Of a stretch of DNA of 30,570 bases, positions 15,367 through 23,625 are shown piece by piece. The position numbers and the translations under genes are program-made. The notes below the pieces were generated by a model. That model worked only from the letters and a program-made list of their open reading frames with translations. It ran no database searches and had not been told where the DNA came from. The stretch's first letter is position 1, and each line of letters begins with the position of its first letter. Source of the stretch: Bacteroidales bacterium (lineage in GTDB: Bacteria > Bacteroidota > Bacteroidia > Bacteroidales > VadinHA17); NCBI GenBank assembly GCA_012514255.1, contig JAAZAP010000090.1, positions 1 through 30,570 of the forward strand, written 5' to 3'.

Positions 15367-18300
15367 TAGAACTTACAGGATACTCCGGCAGTAATTGTCC
15401 TGAATAACGGGTATCCTGTTATTCCGGCGTCGATATTCTCAGGGTCAACACTGTACTTCTTCAGTGAAGAGAGAGCTGCGAGATTGGTTCCCCGGGCAAA
15501 GATGCGCAGGTTATTCATTGCAAGCCTGCGGGAAGTTGTTACCGGGAAGGTATAGCTCACCTCAATATTCTTCAGCCTGAGATAGGCGGCCTTCGCCACC
15601 CAGAAAGTAGAATACTGATGATTATTGAGTGATACCGTTGTCAGCCTCGGGTATTCATTGGTGACCGGGAATCTGTCAAGCATCAATTCGGAATAGTTCT
15701 GGCCGGTACCATTGATCCTGAAGTACCTGTCATTGGCAAGCATGACATTCCCGTCAGCTTCGCCCTGCGCCAGAGCATAAATGCTGAATCCCCTGTAGCC
15801 CAGCGAAAGATTGAGCCCATAGAAGAATCTCGGCGAATGGTAATCAGTGGCATGCACATCAAGCTCATCCACCACATCGTCACCGTTGAGGTCTGCATAC
15901 CTTATATCACCGGGCTGGAGAGATCCCCAGCTCTGTGTAACACCTCTCGAATTTATTTCACCATCGGTCTGGAAAAGCCCCTCTGCCTCGTACAGCCAGA
16001 AAGCATCCATCTCTGTCCCTGTCTGTTTCTGGTAATCGGGAAGAGCCTCAGGTTCATCCACGACAACGTACTTACCTCTGATATAAAGCGCATTGCCTCC
16101 GATGCCATACCTGAAGTCGCCGATCCGTTTGTTCCACTGCACCAGTCCGTCAAATCCCCATCTCATGTCCTCTCCGTAGTTGGTTGCAGGAAGGAATTGC
16201 GGGCTTCCTATGATTGAAGGTGTGGAAGCACCCTTGTTGGAGACCTTGTCATAGTTCTTTTCATTGAAGTAGTTAACCTCAACGTCAAGTGCCTTTCCGA
16301 AGAGCTGTGCCTGGATCCCGGTGTTGATGAAACGCCTTTTGGGAAGCACAAAATCATCGCTACCGGTCTGAACAAGCTTGTAGATATCTGCATAATCACC
16401 GTACTGGCTTGCCACACCTGACCTCCAGCTGGCTGAGTAGGTCCACAGTGTCTCATGCAGGTAAAAAGGATTGTATCCCTGAAGGTAATAGTCATTGATA
16501 CCCATTATTCCGGCTGAACCGTAGAGCTTCAAATAACTGATGGCTGTGCTGCCGGTGAGGAATTCTTCGTTGCTGGCGATCCAGGCGAGGCCGGCGGTTG
16601 GGTAGAGAGAGAACCTTTTACCCTCAGGCATCCTGTTGCTGCCCGAATAGACCAGGTCAAGCTGTGCCACATACCTGTTGTCAAAACCGTAATTCAGCCT
16701 GAATGAGAGATCCTCAACCTTTGACGGCTGATACCAGTCATCATTTGAGGTAATCTCCTCCAGGGCGGCATAAAAGACGGCATCGGCAGTCAGTGAACTC
16801 AGTCCGAATTCACGCTCATAGTTCAGTCCAGCATAGCCGGCTGTTCTTTTGAGCACATCATAGTTGCCAAGTGACATACTGGGAACCACCAGTGCATCAA
16901 CAACCCTTACGGGCGTCACGCCCTCCAGCCTGTAAAGTGCTGCTGTGCCGCCCTTGCTGTTTATGATGGTGTTCGAGACATCAAATGATGCATTCCCGAA
17001 TGCGGTCAGGCCTTCAGCAATGCTTCCAAGATCAATGACCAGCCTGGCATTGTTCTGTGCATTCAGGATCATTCCGTCACCAAATCCCGAGTGAGCCAGC
17101 TCATTTGTCAGGTTAACAGGGAAATTGTCACTCCTGATAAGAAGAGTGTCAGCATAGATGGGATGTGCGTTGGAGGGATAAACTGAGATGATATCAAACA
17201 TATTGTATACCCCGGCGCCATCATTTTGGTTTGGGAAACGCTGCTTGTTGAGGGAGGCTGCAATATTGATACTGAGGTTCATAAAGTCATTCAGCTTTAT
17301 TGCGACATTGCCGCGCAGCTTATACCTGTTGTTGGTAACCTTTTCTCCAACATTTTCAAGGCCTGCCCCGCCAACATAATCGAACATCGAGAAGTAAGTG
17401 ACCCTTCTGTCACCGCCCTCGAAGCTTATGCTTGCCCTGCGGAAGGGAGCCGCTTTGGCAACATACTCCCCGTAATAATCAACATCAGGATGAGTCAACA
17501 GGTTGGACTGATTCTGGTAGGCAGACAGGTCTGCCGGTGTGTACCATGCCTCATACCCGTCATTTTCCAGCGCCTCATTCAAAAGAGTGGCATAATTGTA
17601 GGAGTCGAGGTATTTGGGCATCGTGGCCGGCGTACTGACTCCATATTCAGCAGTGACCTTCATTTCCTGGTTGAAACTGTTACCCTTGCGGGTGGTGATC
17701 CAGATCACCGGGCCTGATCCGGAAAGGCCAAGAGCAGCCCTTCCCGACAGATCCCTGATAACCTGCACCTCCTGCACTTCTGAGGCTGAGAGACCGGTAA
17801 TATCCCTTATAATGCCGTCAATGTAGATGGTGGCTGCCGTACCCCTGATGTATGCCCCGAAGGACTCATGACCGGGAACGGTTGATCCGGGCTCTATTGT
17901 AAGCCCCGGAATCCTGGCAGACAGAGCCTCAAGCAGTGAGGCGGTGGGATATGACATCAGTTCATCACCCGTGACAGTGGCTATTGCAGACACTATACGG
18001 TTGCTCTGTAACTCCCTGTATGGAAGTTCATTCATGTTGCTTTCGCTTATAGAGCGCAACTCATCAAGTACGAGAGGCTCAACCGTAGTGTTACCCGGAG
18101 CCACCTCAACCACCTTAACCATGTATCCTTCGTGGCTGACAGCAAGTCTGTCAATCTCCGTGGAGGTGACACCTATCTCGAAATTGCCGAGTGCATCAGT
18201 TACCGTTGACAGTTTGGTATTGAACGACTTCACCACAATCCCGCTCAACGGCTGACCATGGCTGTCTGTCACGCTGCCTTTAACTGTGGTCCTGGGTATC

Positions 18301-18398
18301 TCCCCTGCCTGTCCGTATGCATTGCTTCCTAAGAGTAGGGCAAGCATGGCTGAGATGACCAGTACCTTTCTTAATATATTGTTTTTCATAACTTTCAT
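15366..18398 (-). CDS. Divergent SusC-like TonB-dependent transporter
   Basis: The 1010-residue outer-membrane protein has a signal peptide (ending near NAYGQ), a carboxypeptidase-regulatory-like domain (TVKGSVTDSHGQPLSGIVVKSF, residues about 38-110), a plug, a 22-strand-type barrel with alternating aromatic residues, and a terminal Phe (SCKF) as expected for barrel assembly. It is paired with the SusD gene that overlaps it by 1 nt. The plug is unusual: the usual ILVDGV stretch reads IYIDGI, the usual KDASATAVYG stretch reads RDLSGRAALGLSGSGP, and the common VVVVGYG-QKK region before the plug is absent. It clearly belongs to the family but to a distant branch from the first SusC. It probably imports a different arabinose-containing oligosaccharide. 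Confidence 0.93.
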   Translation of the reverse strand: MKVMKNNILRKVLVISAMLALLLGSNAYGQAGEIPRTTVKGSVTDSHGQPLSGIVVKSFNTKLSTVTDALGNFEIGVTSTEIDRLAVSHEGYMVKVVEVAPGNTTVEPLVLDELRSISESNMNELPYRELQSNRIVSAIATVTGDELMSYPTASLLEALSARIPGLTIEPGSTVPGHESFGAYIRGTAATIYIDGIIRDITGLSASEVQEVQVIRDLSGRAALGLSGSGPVIWITTRKGNSFNQEMKVTAEYGVSTPATMPKYLDSYNYATLLNEALENDGYEAWYTPADLSAYQNQSNLLTHPDVDYYGEYVAKAAPFRRASISFEGGDRRVTYFSMFDYVGGAGLENVGEKVTNNRYKLRGNVAIKLNDFMNLSINIAASLNKQRFPNQNDGAGVYNMFDIISVYPSNAHPIYADTLLIRSDNFPVNLTNELAHSGFGDGMILNAQNNARLVIDLGSIAEGLTAFGNASFDVSNTIINSKGGTAALYRLEGVTPVRVVDALVVPSMSLGNYDVLKRTAGYAGLNYEREFGLSSLTADAVFYAALEEITSNDDWYQPSKVEDLSFRLNYGFDNRYVAQLDLVYSGSNRMPEGKRFSLYPTAGLAWIASNEEFLTGSTAISYLKLYGSAGIMGINDYYLQGYNPFYLHETLWTYSASWRSGVASQYGDYADIYKLVQTGSDDFVLPKRRFINTGIQAQLFGKALDVEVNYFNEKNYDKVSNKGASTPSIIGSPQFLPATNYGEDMRWGFDGLVQWNKRIGDFRYGIGGNALYIRGKYVVVDEPEALPDYQKQTGTEMDAFWLYEAEGLFQTDGEINSRGVTQSWGSLQPGDIRYADLNGDDVVDELDVHATDYHSPRFFYGLNLSLGYRGFSIYALAQGEADGNVMLANDRYFRINGTGQNYSELMLDRFPVTNEYPRLTTVSLNNHQYSTFWVAKAAYLRLKNIEVSYTFPVTTSRRLAMNNLRIFARGTNLAALSSLKKYSVDPENIDAGITGYPLFRTITAGVSCKF

Positions 18399-18427
18399 CT
18401 TTCTCTATAATGACCAGATTTTGCTTA

Positions 18428-20188
18428 TCACCAACCCGGGTTCTGTTTGAACTCTTCGAACATAAGAGCATCAGTAAGGGGTATGGGCCACTTGTAGTGC
18501 TTCTGCTCAAATGTCAGAGTAACCACCGGCAGGGCTGTGCGGGAGATGTTGTATCCCGTGGGCCTGCCCGCGTTCTCGATAAGATCCACACCATAAAGCT
18601 GCCTGTGCTGCATCTTGTGAGCATCACCCCACCTGGAGAGATCGAAGAAGCGCTTGCCCTCGAGATAAAGCTCCACGGCTCTTTCGTTCTTGATCCTCTC
18701 CCTGAAGGCCTCCTTTCCTGTCAGGTACCTTGAATGTACCCCGGGCATCATGATACGCTCCCTGACTTTGTTCAGGGCCTGCACTGCTGACATGTTGGCA
18801 CCCGGCAGGGTGTAATCCGGTCCCCCTATCTCATTGGCAGCCTCGGCATACATCAGAAGTATATCTGCATACCTGAAGAAAATGGTATGTGTCAGTGGAG
18901 CAGATGTATTTGACCAGAGGTCAACGTTCCTGCCCCAGAATTTGCGGGCAATATAACCGGTGTAGGATAAATGCTTCAGGTCACCGCTTGCACGGTCACG
19001 ACCGCCGTTGAAGAGCTCAAGGTAAAGGTCGGTGCCGCTGGTCCAGCGTTCACGGTTGAAGAGAATGCTGTGATAGAAACGGGGATCCCTGTCTATATAT
19101 GGATTCTGGGGATCATACTCAGGGTCATCCTGTATGGCCAGACCGTTCTGTGTCTCGAAGAGGTCAACGATATTCTGTGACGGGCTGTAACCCTGGATGA
19201 TGCCTCCCTCTGCCAGGCTGGCAATGGTGAAGGTGCTGTACTGACTGCCGGAGGTGACTGCTTCATAGAACTCCCATATGATCTCGTCATTGTAGGGAGT
19301 ATACATGAAAATGCTGTCAAATCCGCTCGGGTAGGTAATAGTCTCAACACCGCCGGGAGACAGGTAGGTCACCTGGTCTGTACCTTTTGAAGGCACAAGC
19401 TTGTACTGACCCGTGGTCTGGGCATAGTCAATCAGATCCCATGCAGCCTCTGCTGCAGCGGTCCAGTATTCGCTATTGTTTGACGGATTGTTGGAAGGAC
19501 TGGCATCAAAGAGCATCGCTGAGGCCTTCACTGCCATGGCGGCACCTTTTGTGGGCCTTCCTGTATTGGCCATGTCCCATTTGTCAGGTAGTAGTGCAGC
19601 GGCAGCATCACAGTCTTCTGAAATCTTCAGGACCGTCTCATGGAAAGAGAGCCTGGGCAAAGCATAGTCGTCTGAGCCGCCCAGGACAACGGTAAGATAC
19701 GGCATGCCTCCATGGCGGATAAGAAACTCATAATAGTACCATGCCCTCATGAACAGGGCCTGCCCCTCCAGCTGGTTCATCTGTGTCTGGGTTGCATTTC
19801 CCTCAAGCATGGGAAGCTTCTCCAGGCAGATATTTGCTATCCTGATACTCTGCCATGCATTCCAGATGGTCGAGAATTGCAGCGCCTGTGCAGTGCTGTA
19901 AGCACGTATCCAGTCACCGGTCTGAACAACACCCGTGGTCTCCCACTGGACTGATTCAGTATAACCCTCGTCACACATGGCGGCAATCATACCGTAGTCA
20001 TAATCAGCAAGATAATTGAGTATATCCTTATACATCCTGTCCTGGAACTTCCGGAAGTTATTATAGTCGGTAAAGACCTGCGTCTCATCCATTCCCGTGG
20101 AATCCTGTACCTTGTCAAGATATTCCTCACATCCCTGGAAAATAAGGGCGAGCGCAATAAGTATAATTGTAATCCTTTTCATCATCAT
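18428..20188 (-). CDS. SusD-like glycan-binding lipoprotein
   Basis: The 586-residue product has normal SusD length. Its lipobox is IFQGC (Cys20 from the first of three consecutive Met codons; any of the three could be the start). Family features are EEYLDKVQD after the anchor, GQALFMRAWYYYEFLIRHGGMPY near 145, helix pairs of the TPR-like scaffold, RIKNERAVELYLEGKRFFDLSRW near 500, and the ending FKQNPGW. It starts 12 nt after the first susC stop, the standard pairing, and is followed 29 nt later by the second susC. Unlike the second SusD it has no inserted module, which makes a good internal comparison. Confidence 0.95.
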   Translation of the reverse strand: MMMKRITIILIALALIFQGCEEYLDKVQDSTGMDETQVFTDYNNFRKFQDRMYKDILNYLADYDYGMIAAMCDEGYTESVQWETTGVVQTGDWIRAYSTAQALQFSTIWNAWQSIRIANICLEKLPMLEGNATQTQMNQLEGQALFMRAWYYYEFLIRHGGMPYLTVVLGGSDDYALPRLSFHETVLKISEDCDAAAALLPDKWDMANTGRPTKGAAMAVKASAMLFDASPSNNPSNNSEYWTAAAEAAWDLIDYAQTTGQYKLVPSKGTDQVTYLSPGGVETITYPSGFDSIFMYTPYNDEIIWEFYEAVTSGSQYSTFTIASLAEGGIIQGYSPSQNIVDLFETQNGLAIQDDPEYDPQNPYIDRDPRFYHSILFNRERWTSGTDLYLELFNGGRDRASGDLKHLSYTGYIARKFWGRNVDLWSNTSAPLTHTIFFRYADILLMYAEAANEIGGPDYTLPGANMSAVQALNKVRERIMMPGVHSRYLTGKEAFRERIKNERAVELYLEGKRFFDLSRWGDAHKMQHRQLYGVDLIENAGRPTGYNISRTALPVVTLTFEQKHYKWPIPLTDALMFEEFKQNPGW

Positions 20189-20200
20189 TGATTTTCCTGG

Positions 20201-23200
20201 TTAGAATGTCATCCTCACCTCAAAAGTGAACCGTTTCATCATCGGGTATGCCCCGAAGTCAACACCGGAGTTGAAACCCTCGGGATCACCTCCAAGTCTG
20301 AAGGGCGTCCAGGTGGCCAGATTGGTGCCGGTAAGGGTCAGGTCAATACGGCTGACACCTACTCTCCGGAGAGGATCAGTCTCAAGCCTGTAGCTCAGAG
20401 CTACATTCTTGAGCCTTGTATAACGACCGTCAACAATGGAGAACTCATTCCCCATGTAATTGTACTGTGCGGTAGCCACTGAGTGCACTGCAGGCCACTC
20501 TGCATCACGGTTGTCCGGGGTCCAGTGGTCAGCCTGGGCTGTCATGGCGTTATCCTTGTTCTGGGTGAAGGGATAAAGGTAGAACATACCTCCCTGCCTC
20601 ATGGCATAGGTTGTTGAACCGATACCGTAGAAGTCAACCCTCATGGTCAGATTCTTATATATGGCGGCCAGATTGGCTCCCCAGGTAAAGGCCGGAACAT
20701 ACGGGTTGCGGGGTACGATCCTGTCAAGGTCATTGACAAAGCCGTCACCGTTAAAGTCAATATACTTGAAGTCGCCTACTATCGGTTGAGGGCCGGACGC
20801 CAGTGGCCATATGAAGAGCTCGTCAAAACTCTGGTAAAAGCCGGCATCCTGTATGGCTGATGCGGGTGTATAATAGCCCATCCTCTGCGCCACACCCACA
20901 GGCTTGCCTTCCAGTGAGACGTTCTCAGGCTTGGCATCAGGTTCGTCATATGAGACCACGCGGCTCTCATTGGCAGACATGATACCCCTCAGCTGAAGGG
21001 TGAAATCACGTGAGAAACGGTGGTTGTAACCAAGCTCCACCTCCACTCCGTGAGCTTTTGTCTCACCGCTGTTACCTGAGATGGAAGAAACTCCTACCCA
21101 TTTGGGTACTGACCTCCTTACCTGAAGAATATCATTGCGGTGCTCATCATACAGGTCAACGTTGAGTGTGACACGGTTCTGAAGGAATCCCATCTCAAAC
21201 CCGAGGTTTGACTTGACTGCTGTCTCCCACGTGGCGTCGGTGACAGGGATTGTTCCTTCCTGTATGCTTGGATACCAGGTCATCGGGTATCCGAAACCGG
21301 AATAATCATCTGCATTTGTATATTCAGAGATGTAAAGCCACCTGCCTATGCCGGCATCGCTACCTACCATCCCCCATGAGAAACGGGTCTTGAAATAGTT
21401 AAACCAGGGCATCTTGTCTTTCCAGAAGTTTTCTTCTGATCCTACCCAGCCCACTGCAAACGATGGAAAGGTACCGAAACGAAGCCCGGGAGCAAATTTC
21501 TCCGAGCCGGTATACGCAACACTGGCCTCAAGAAGGTATTTCTCATTATAATTATAGGTGCCGCGGGCTACCCAGTTCTCCTCATATGAGGGGAAGCTTG
21601 AGATACCCCTGTACTGCCTGCGACTGAAAACACCCACACCGGTCACATTATGGCGGCCAAAACTCCTGGCATAGTCAAGCTGTCCCTTGTAGTAGGTGCT
21701 CCTGCTGGCGCTCTGAAGATTCTCACTTCTCGTTGTGATAAGCTTGGGCTGAGGTGTGTCAGGATCAAGCACCTGCCAGTTGGTGTACCTTGACCAGGTA
21801 GAGTCAGCAGGATTGAGATAGTAACCGAAAAGGTAATCGAGAGGATACTCCTTCATATACTCGTTGGAGTTGTTGAATGAGTAGAATGCTGAAGCCTTGA
21901 GACCTTCGGTGATGAAGTCAAGCTTCTGCTCGAGATTGACGTCAGTTGCAACACCGTTGCTCTTGTTACGCCTGAATCCCATTCCTCCTACCCACATGAG
22001 CCTTACTTCACCCTGCTGCGGATTCTCAAAGTAACGGATGCCATCCTGGTCATAGGGAATTTTGTCATCGGGGAATTGCTCAAGCGCCTCCTGCGGATAG
22101 TACGGCATGGCGTTCACAGCCTCGTACCACTGCTCCTGGGTATAATCGTCCACTGGCTTATTCCATACCTTGATGTTGCCTGCCAGGTTGACCGTAAGCT
22201 TGGTCGATTTGGTCAGGTTAAAGTCGAGGTTGTTCCTGAAGGTGTACCTGTTGTGCCAGTAAGAGGCATCCTTCTTTTCAAATTTGTACGGGAAGATACT
22301 GCCCACATCAAAGATATCCGACTCATTCAGGTAACCCAGAGACACGAAATACTTGACAAAGGAGTTTCCTCCGCGGGCATTTATATTGTAGTTCTGATCC
22401 CATGCCGGCTTGAAATAGAAATCCATCCAGTCGAAATCCGGATAGAGATACGGAGAGTCACCCGTACGGTAATGCTCCAGGACTTCATCGGAGATAAGAC
22501 TTGACCACTTGCCGTCATTCTTGTAGGCTTCGTTGCGCAGCAACATGGTTTCATATGAATTCATGTACTCCGGCAGACGGGTTGCCATCTTCAGCGAGGT
22601 CTCCGCCGTGAAGTCAAGCTGCAGGGCTCCTTCACTCCCCCTCTTGGTATTGACTATGACAACCCCGTTGGCTCCCTTGACGCCATACACGGCTGTTGCC
22701 GAAGCATCCTTGAGGATGGAGATGGAGGAAATCTCTTCAGGGTCAAGGTTGGTGAATGAGCGCTCCACACCATCCACGAGGATGAGTGGTGAGTTACTGC
22801 CCATTGAAGCGCCGGCCCTGATCTGCATAGTGATTGACTTGGACTCCTCGCCGGGTGTGGCGTCCTGCATGAGAACCACCATGCCGGGAAGCACTCCCTG
22901 AAGCGTGTTCTCAATGGCGCCACCCATCTTGATGTCCTTCAGCCTCTCCCCCGAGATCTGCGAAACGGCTCCGACAACCGTCTCCTTCTTCTGAACACCG
23001 TAACCGACCACAACCACGGATTCTATCTCCGCTGTGGTTTCGGTCAGGGTGACGTTGATTACCGTCTGCGTCCCCACGGTGATGGTCTGAGTATTCATCC
23101 CCACGGATGAAAACACCAGCACCTCACCGGGCGAAGCATTGATACTGTACTTTCCGTCGATGTCAGTCGATACCCCCCTTGTAGTCCCCTCTATGACAAC

Positions 23201-23344
23201 GGTCACACCGGGAAGAGTCTCGCCATATTCATCAACAACAGTGCCCGTGATTGTCAGCTGCTGTCCTGTCACCGTCAGGGGAATCAGGAGGAACAGACAC
23301 ATCCAGGCATGCAAACGCACCTTTGTGATAAAGTCTGGTTTCAT
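20201..23344 (-). CDS. SusC-like TonB-dependent transporter
   Basis: The 1047-residue outer-membrane transporter imports oligosaccharides using energy from TonB. The signal peptide ends near TVTGQ. A carboxypeptidase-regulatory-like domain spans about 31-105 (ITGTVVDEYGETLPGVTVVI), then comes the typical linker VVVVGYGVQKKETVVGAV, a plug with the SusC signature LILVDGVERSF, KDASATAVYGVKGANGV and NTKRG, and a long beta-barrel ending in Phe (RMTF). It is first in the sus operon, behind a 281-nt regulatory region carrying the four shared boxes. The SusD gene follows by 12 nt. Substrate specificity cannot be read from the sequence; the neighbouring genes indicate L-Araf-containing oligosaccharides. 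Confidence 0.96.
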   Translation of the reverse strand: MKPDFITKVRLHAWMCLFLLIPLTVTGQQLTITGTVVDEYGETLPGVTVVIEGTTRGVSTDIDGKYSINASPGEVLVFSSVGMNTQTITVGTQTVINVTLTETTAEIESVVVVGYGVQKKETVVGAVSQISGERLKDIKMGGAIENTLQGVLPGMVVLMQDATPGEESKSITMQIRAGASMGSNSPLILVDGVERSFTNLDPEEISSISILKDASATAVYGVKGANGVVIVNTKRGSEGALQLDFTAETSLKMATRLPEYMNSYETMLLRNEAYKNDGKWSSLISDEVLEHYRTGDSPYLYPDFDWMDFYFKPAWDQNYNINARGGNSFVKYFVSLGYLNESDIFDVGSIFPYKFEKKDASYWHNRYTFRNNLDFNLTKSTKLTVNLAGNIKVWNKPVDDYTQEQWYEAVNAMPYYPQEALEQFPDDKIPYDQDGIRYFENPQQGEVRLMWVGGMGFRRNKSNGVATDVNLEQKLDFITEGLKASAFYSFNNSNEYMKEYPLDYLFGYYLNPADSTWSRYTNWQVLDPDTPQPKLITTRSENLQSASRSTYYKGQLDYARSFGRHNVTGVGVFSRRQYRGISSFPSYEENWVARGTYNYNEKYLLEASVAYTGSEKFAPGLRFGTFPSFAVGWVGSEENFWKDKMPWFNYFKTRFSWGMVGSDAGIGRWLYISEYTNADDYSGFGYPMTWYPSIQEGTIPVTDATWETAVKSNLGFEMGFLQNRVTLNVDLYDEHRNDILQVRRSVPKWVGVSSISGNSGETKAHGVEVELGYNHRFSRDFTLQLRGIMSANESRVVSYDEPDAKPENVSLEGKPVGVAQRMGYYTPASAIQDAGFYQSFDELFIWPLASGPQPIVGDFKYIDFNGDGFVNDLDRIVPRNPYVPAFTWGANLAAIYKNLTMRVDFYGIGSTTYAMRQGGMFYLYPFTQNKDNAMTAQADHWTPDNRDAEWPAVHSVATAQYNYMGNEFSIVDGRYTRLKNVALSYRLETDPLRRVGVSRIDLTLTGTNLATWTPFRLGGDPEGFNSGVDFGAYPMMKRFTFEVRMTF

Positions 23345-23448
23345 TTTGATTAGGTTGGTTTGATTAATTAGGGTGTTATTACTGGGTTATTTTGGTATTA
23401 TAAGCATCTTGTCAATAAGACAATAATCCTGACTCCAGCTGTACATAC

Positions 23449-23463
23449 GTGTATTTTGTACAC
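23449..23463 (-). promoter_or_regulatory. Box D, 15-bp inverted repeat, candidate operator
   Basis: GTGTATTTTGTACAC is a 5-bp inverted repeat with a 5-bp centre, equal in length and half-sites to 1369-1383. Conserved flanks (ACGTGTA and TACACTT) extend the match. It lies 104 nt before the susC start codon. Confidence 0.6.
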
Positions 23464-23587
23464 TTCTTAAAGCAGAAAACAAATAACAAATACAGTAACT
23501 TGTAAAACTAATTAATGTAAAAAATACACTTGTGCCTCCTCACGCAATTTATGCATATTTTTTTACATGGGCATTATTTTATCAAAG

Positions 23588-23610
23588 TTTTTTGCAAACG
23601 ATTTAAATAA
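23588..23610 (-). promoter_or_regulatory. Box A, 23-bp conserved element
   Basis: This is the partner of 1497-1519 (22 of 23 identical), with core TTTGCAAACGATT. It starts 15 nt from the end of the upstream GH127-type gene and is the most distal of the four boxes relative to susC. Its CG-centred half-dyad resembles LacI-family sites, but this is only a resemblance. Confidence 0.55.
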
Positions 23611-23625
23611 CGCTATAAAGAGTTA

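Larger units (their letters stand above)
23345..23625 (-). promoter_or_regulatory. 281-nt regulatory region before the first susC
   Basis: This AT-rich non-coding gap separates the second GH127-type gene from the sus genes and holds no credible ORF. It carries boxes A (23588-23610), B (23538-23551), C (23511-23520) and D (23449-23463), matching those at 1369-1519. Gaps between boxes are A-B 36 nt in both regions, B-C 17 here against 16, and C-D 47 here against 37. A small dyad TTGTC-AATAA-GACAA (23409-23423) lies in the probable 5' leader. I could not place a -33/-7 promoter pair with confidence. Confidence 0.75.

Noticed and set aside
17226..17717. Open frame of 163 codons on the plus strand opposite the second susC
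   Set aside because: Lies within a clear SusC coding region; composition follows from the antisense of barrel codons.
23409..23423. Small dyad TTGTC-AATAA-GACAA in the susC leader
   Set aside because: A 5-bp AT-rich stem is expected by chance in such sequence, and the other shared-box region has no counterpart.
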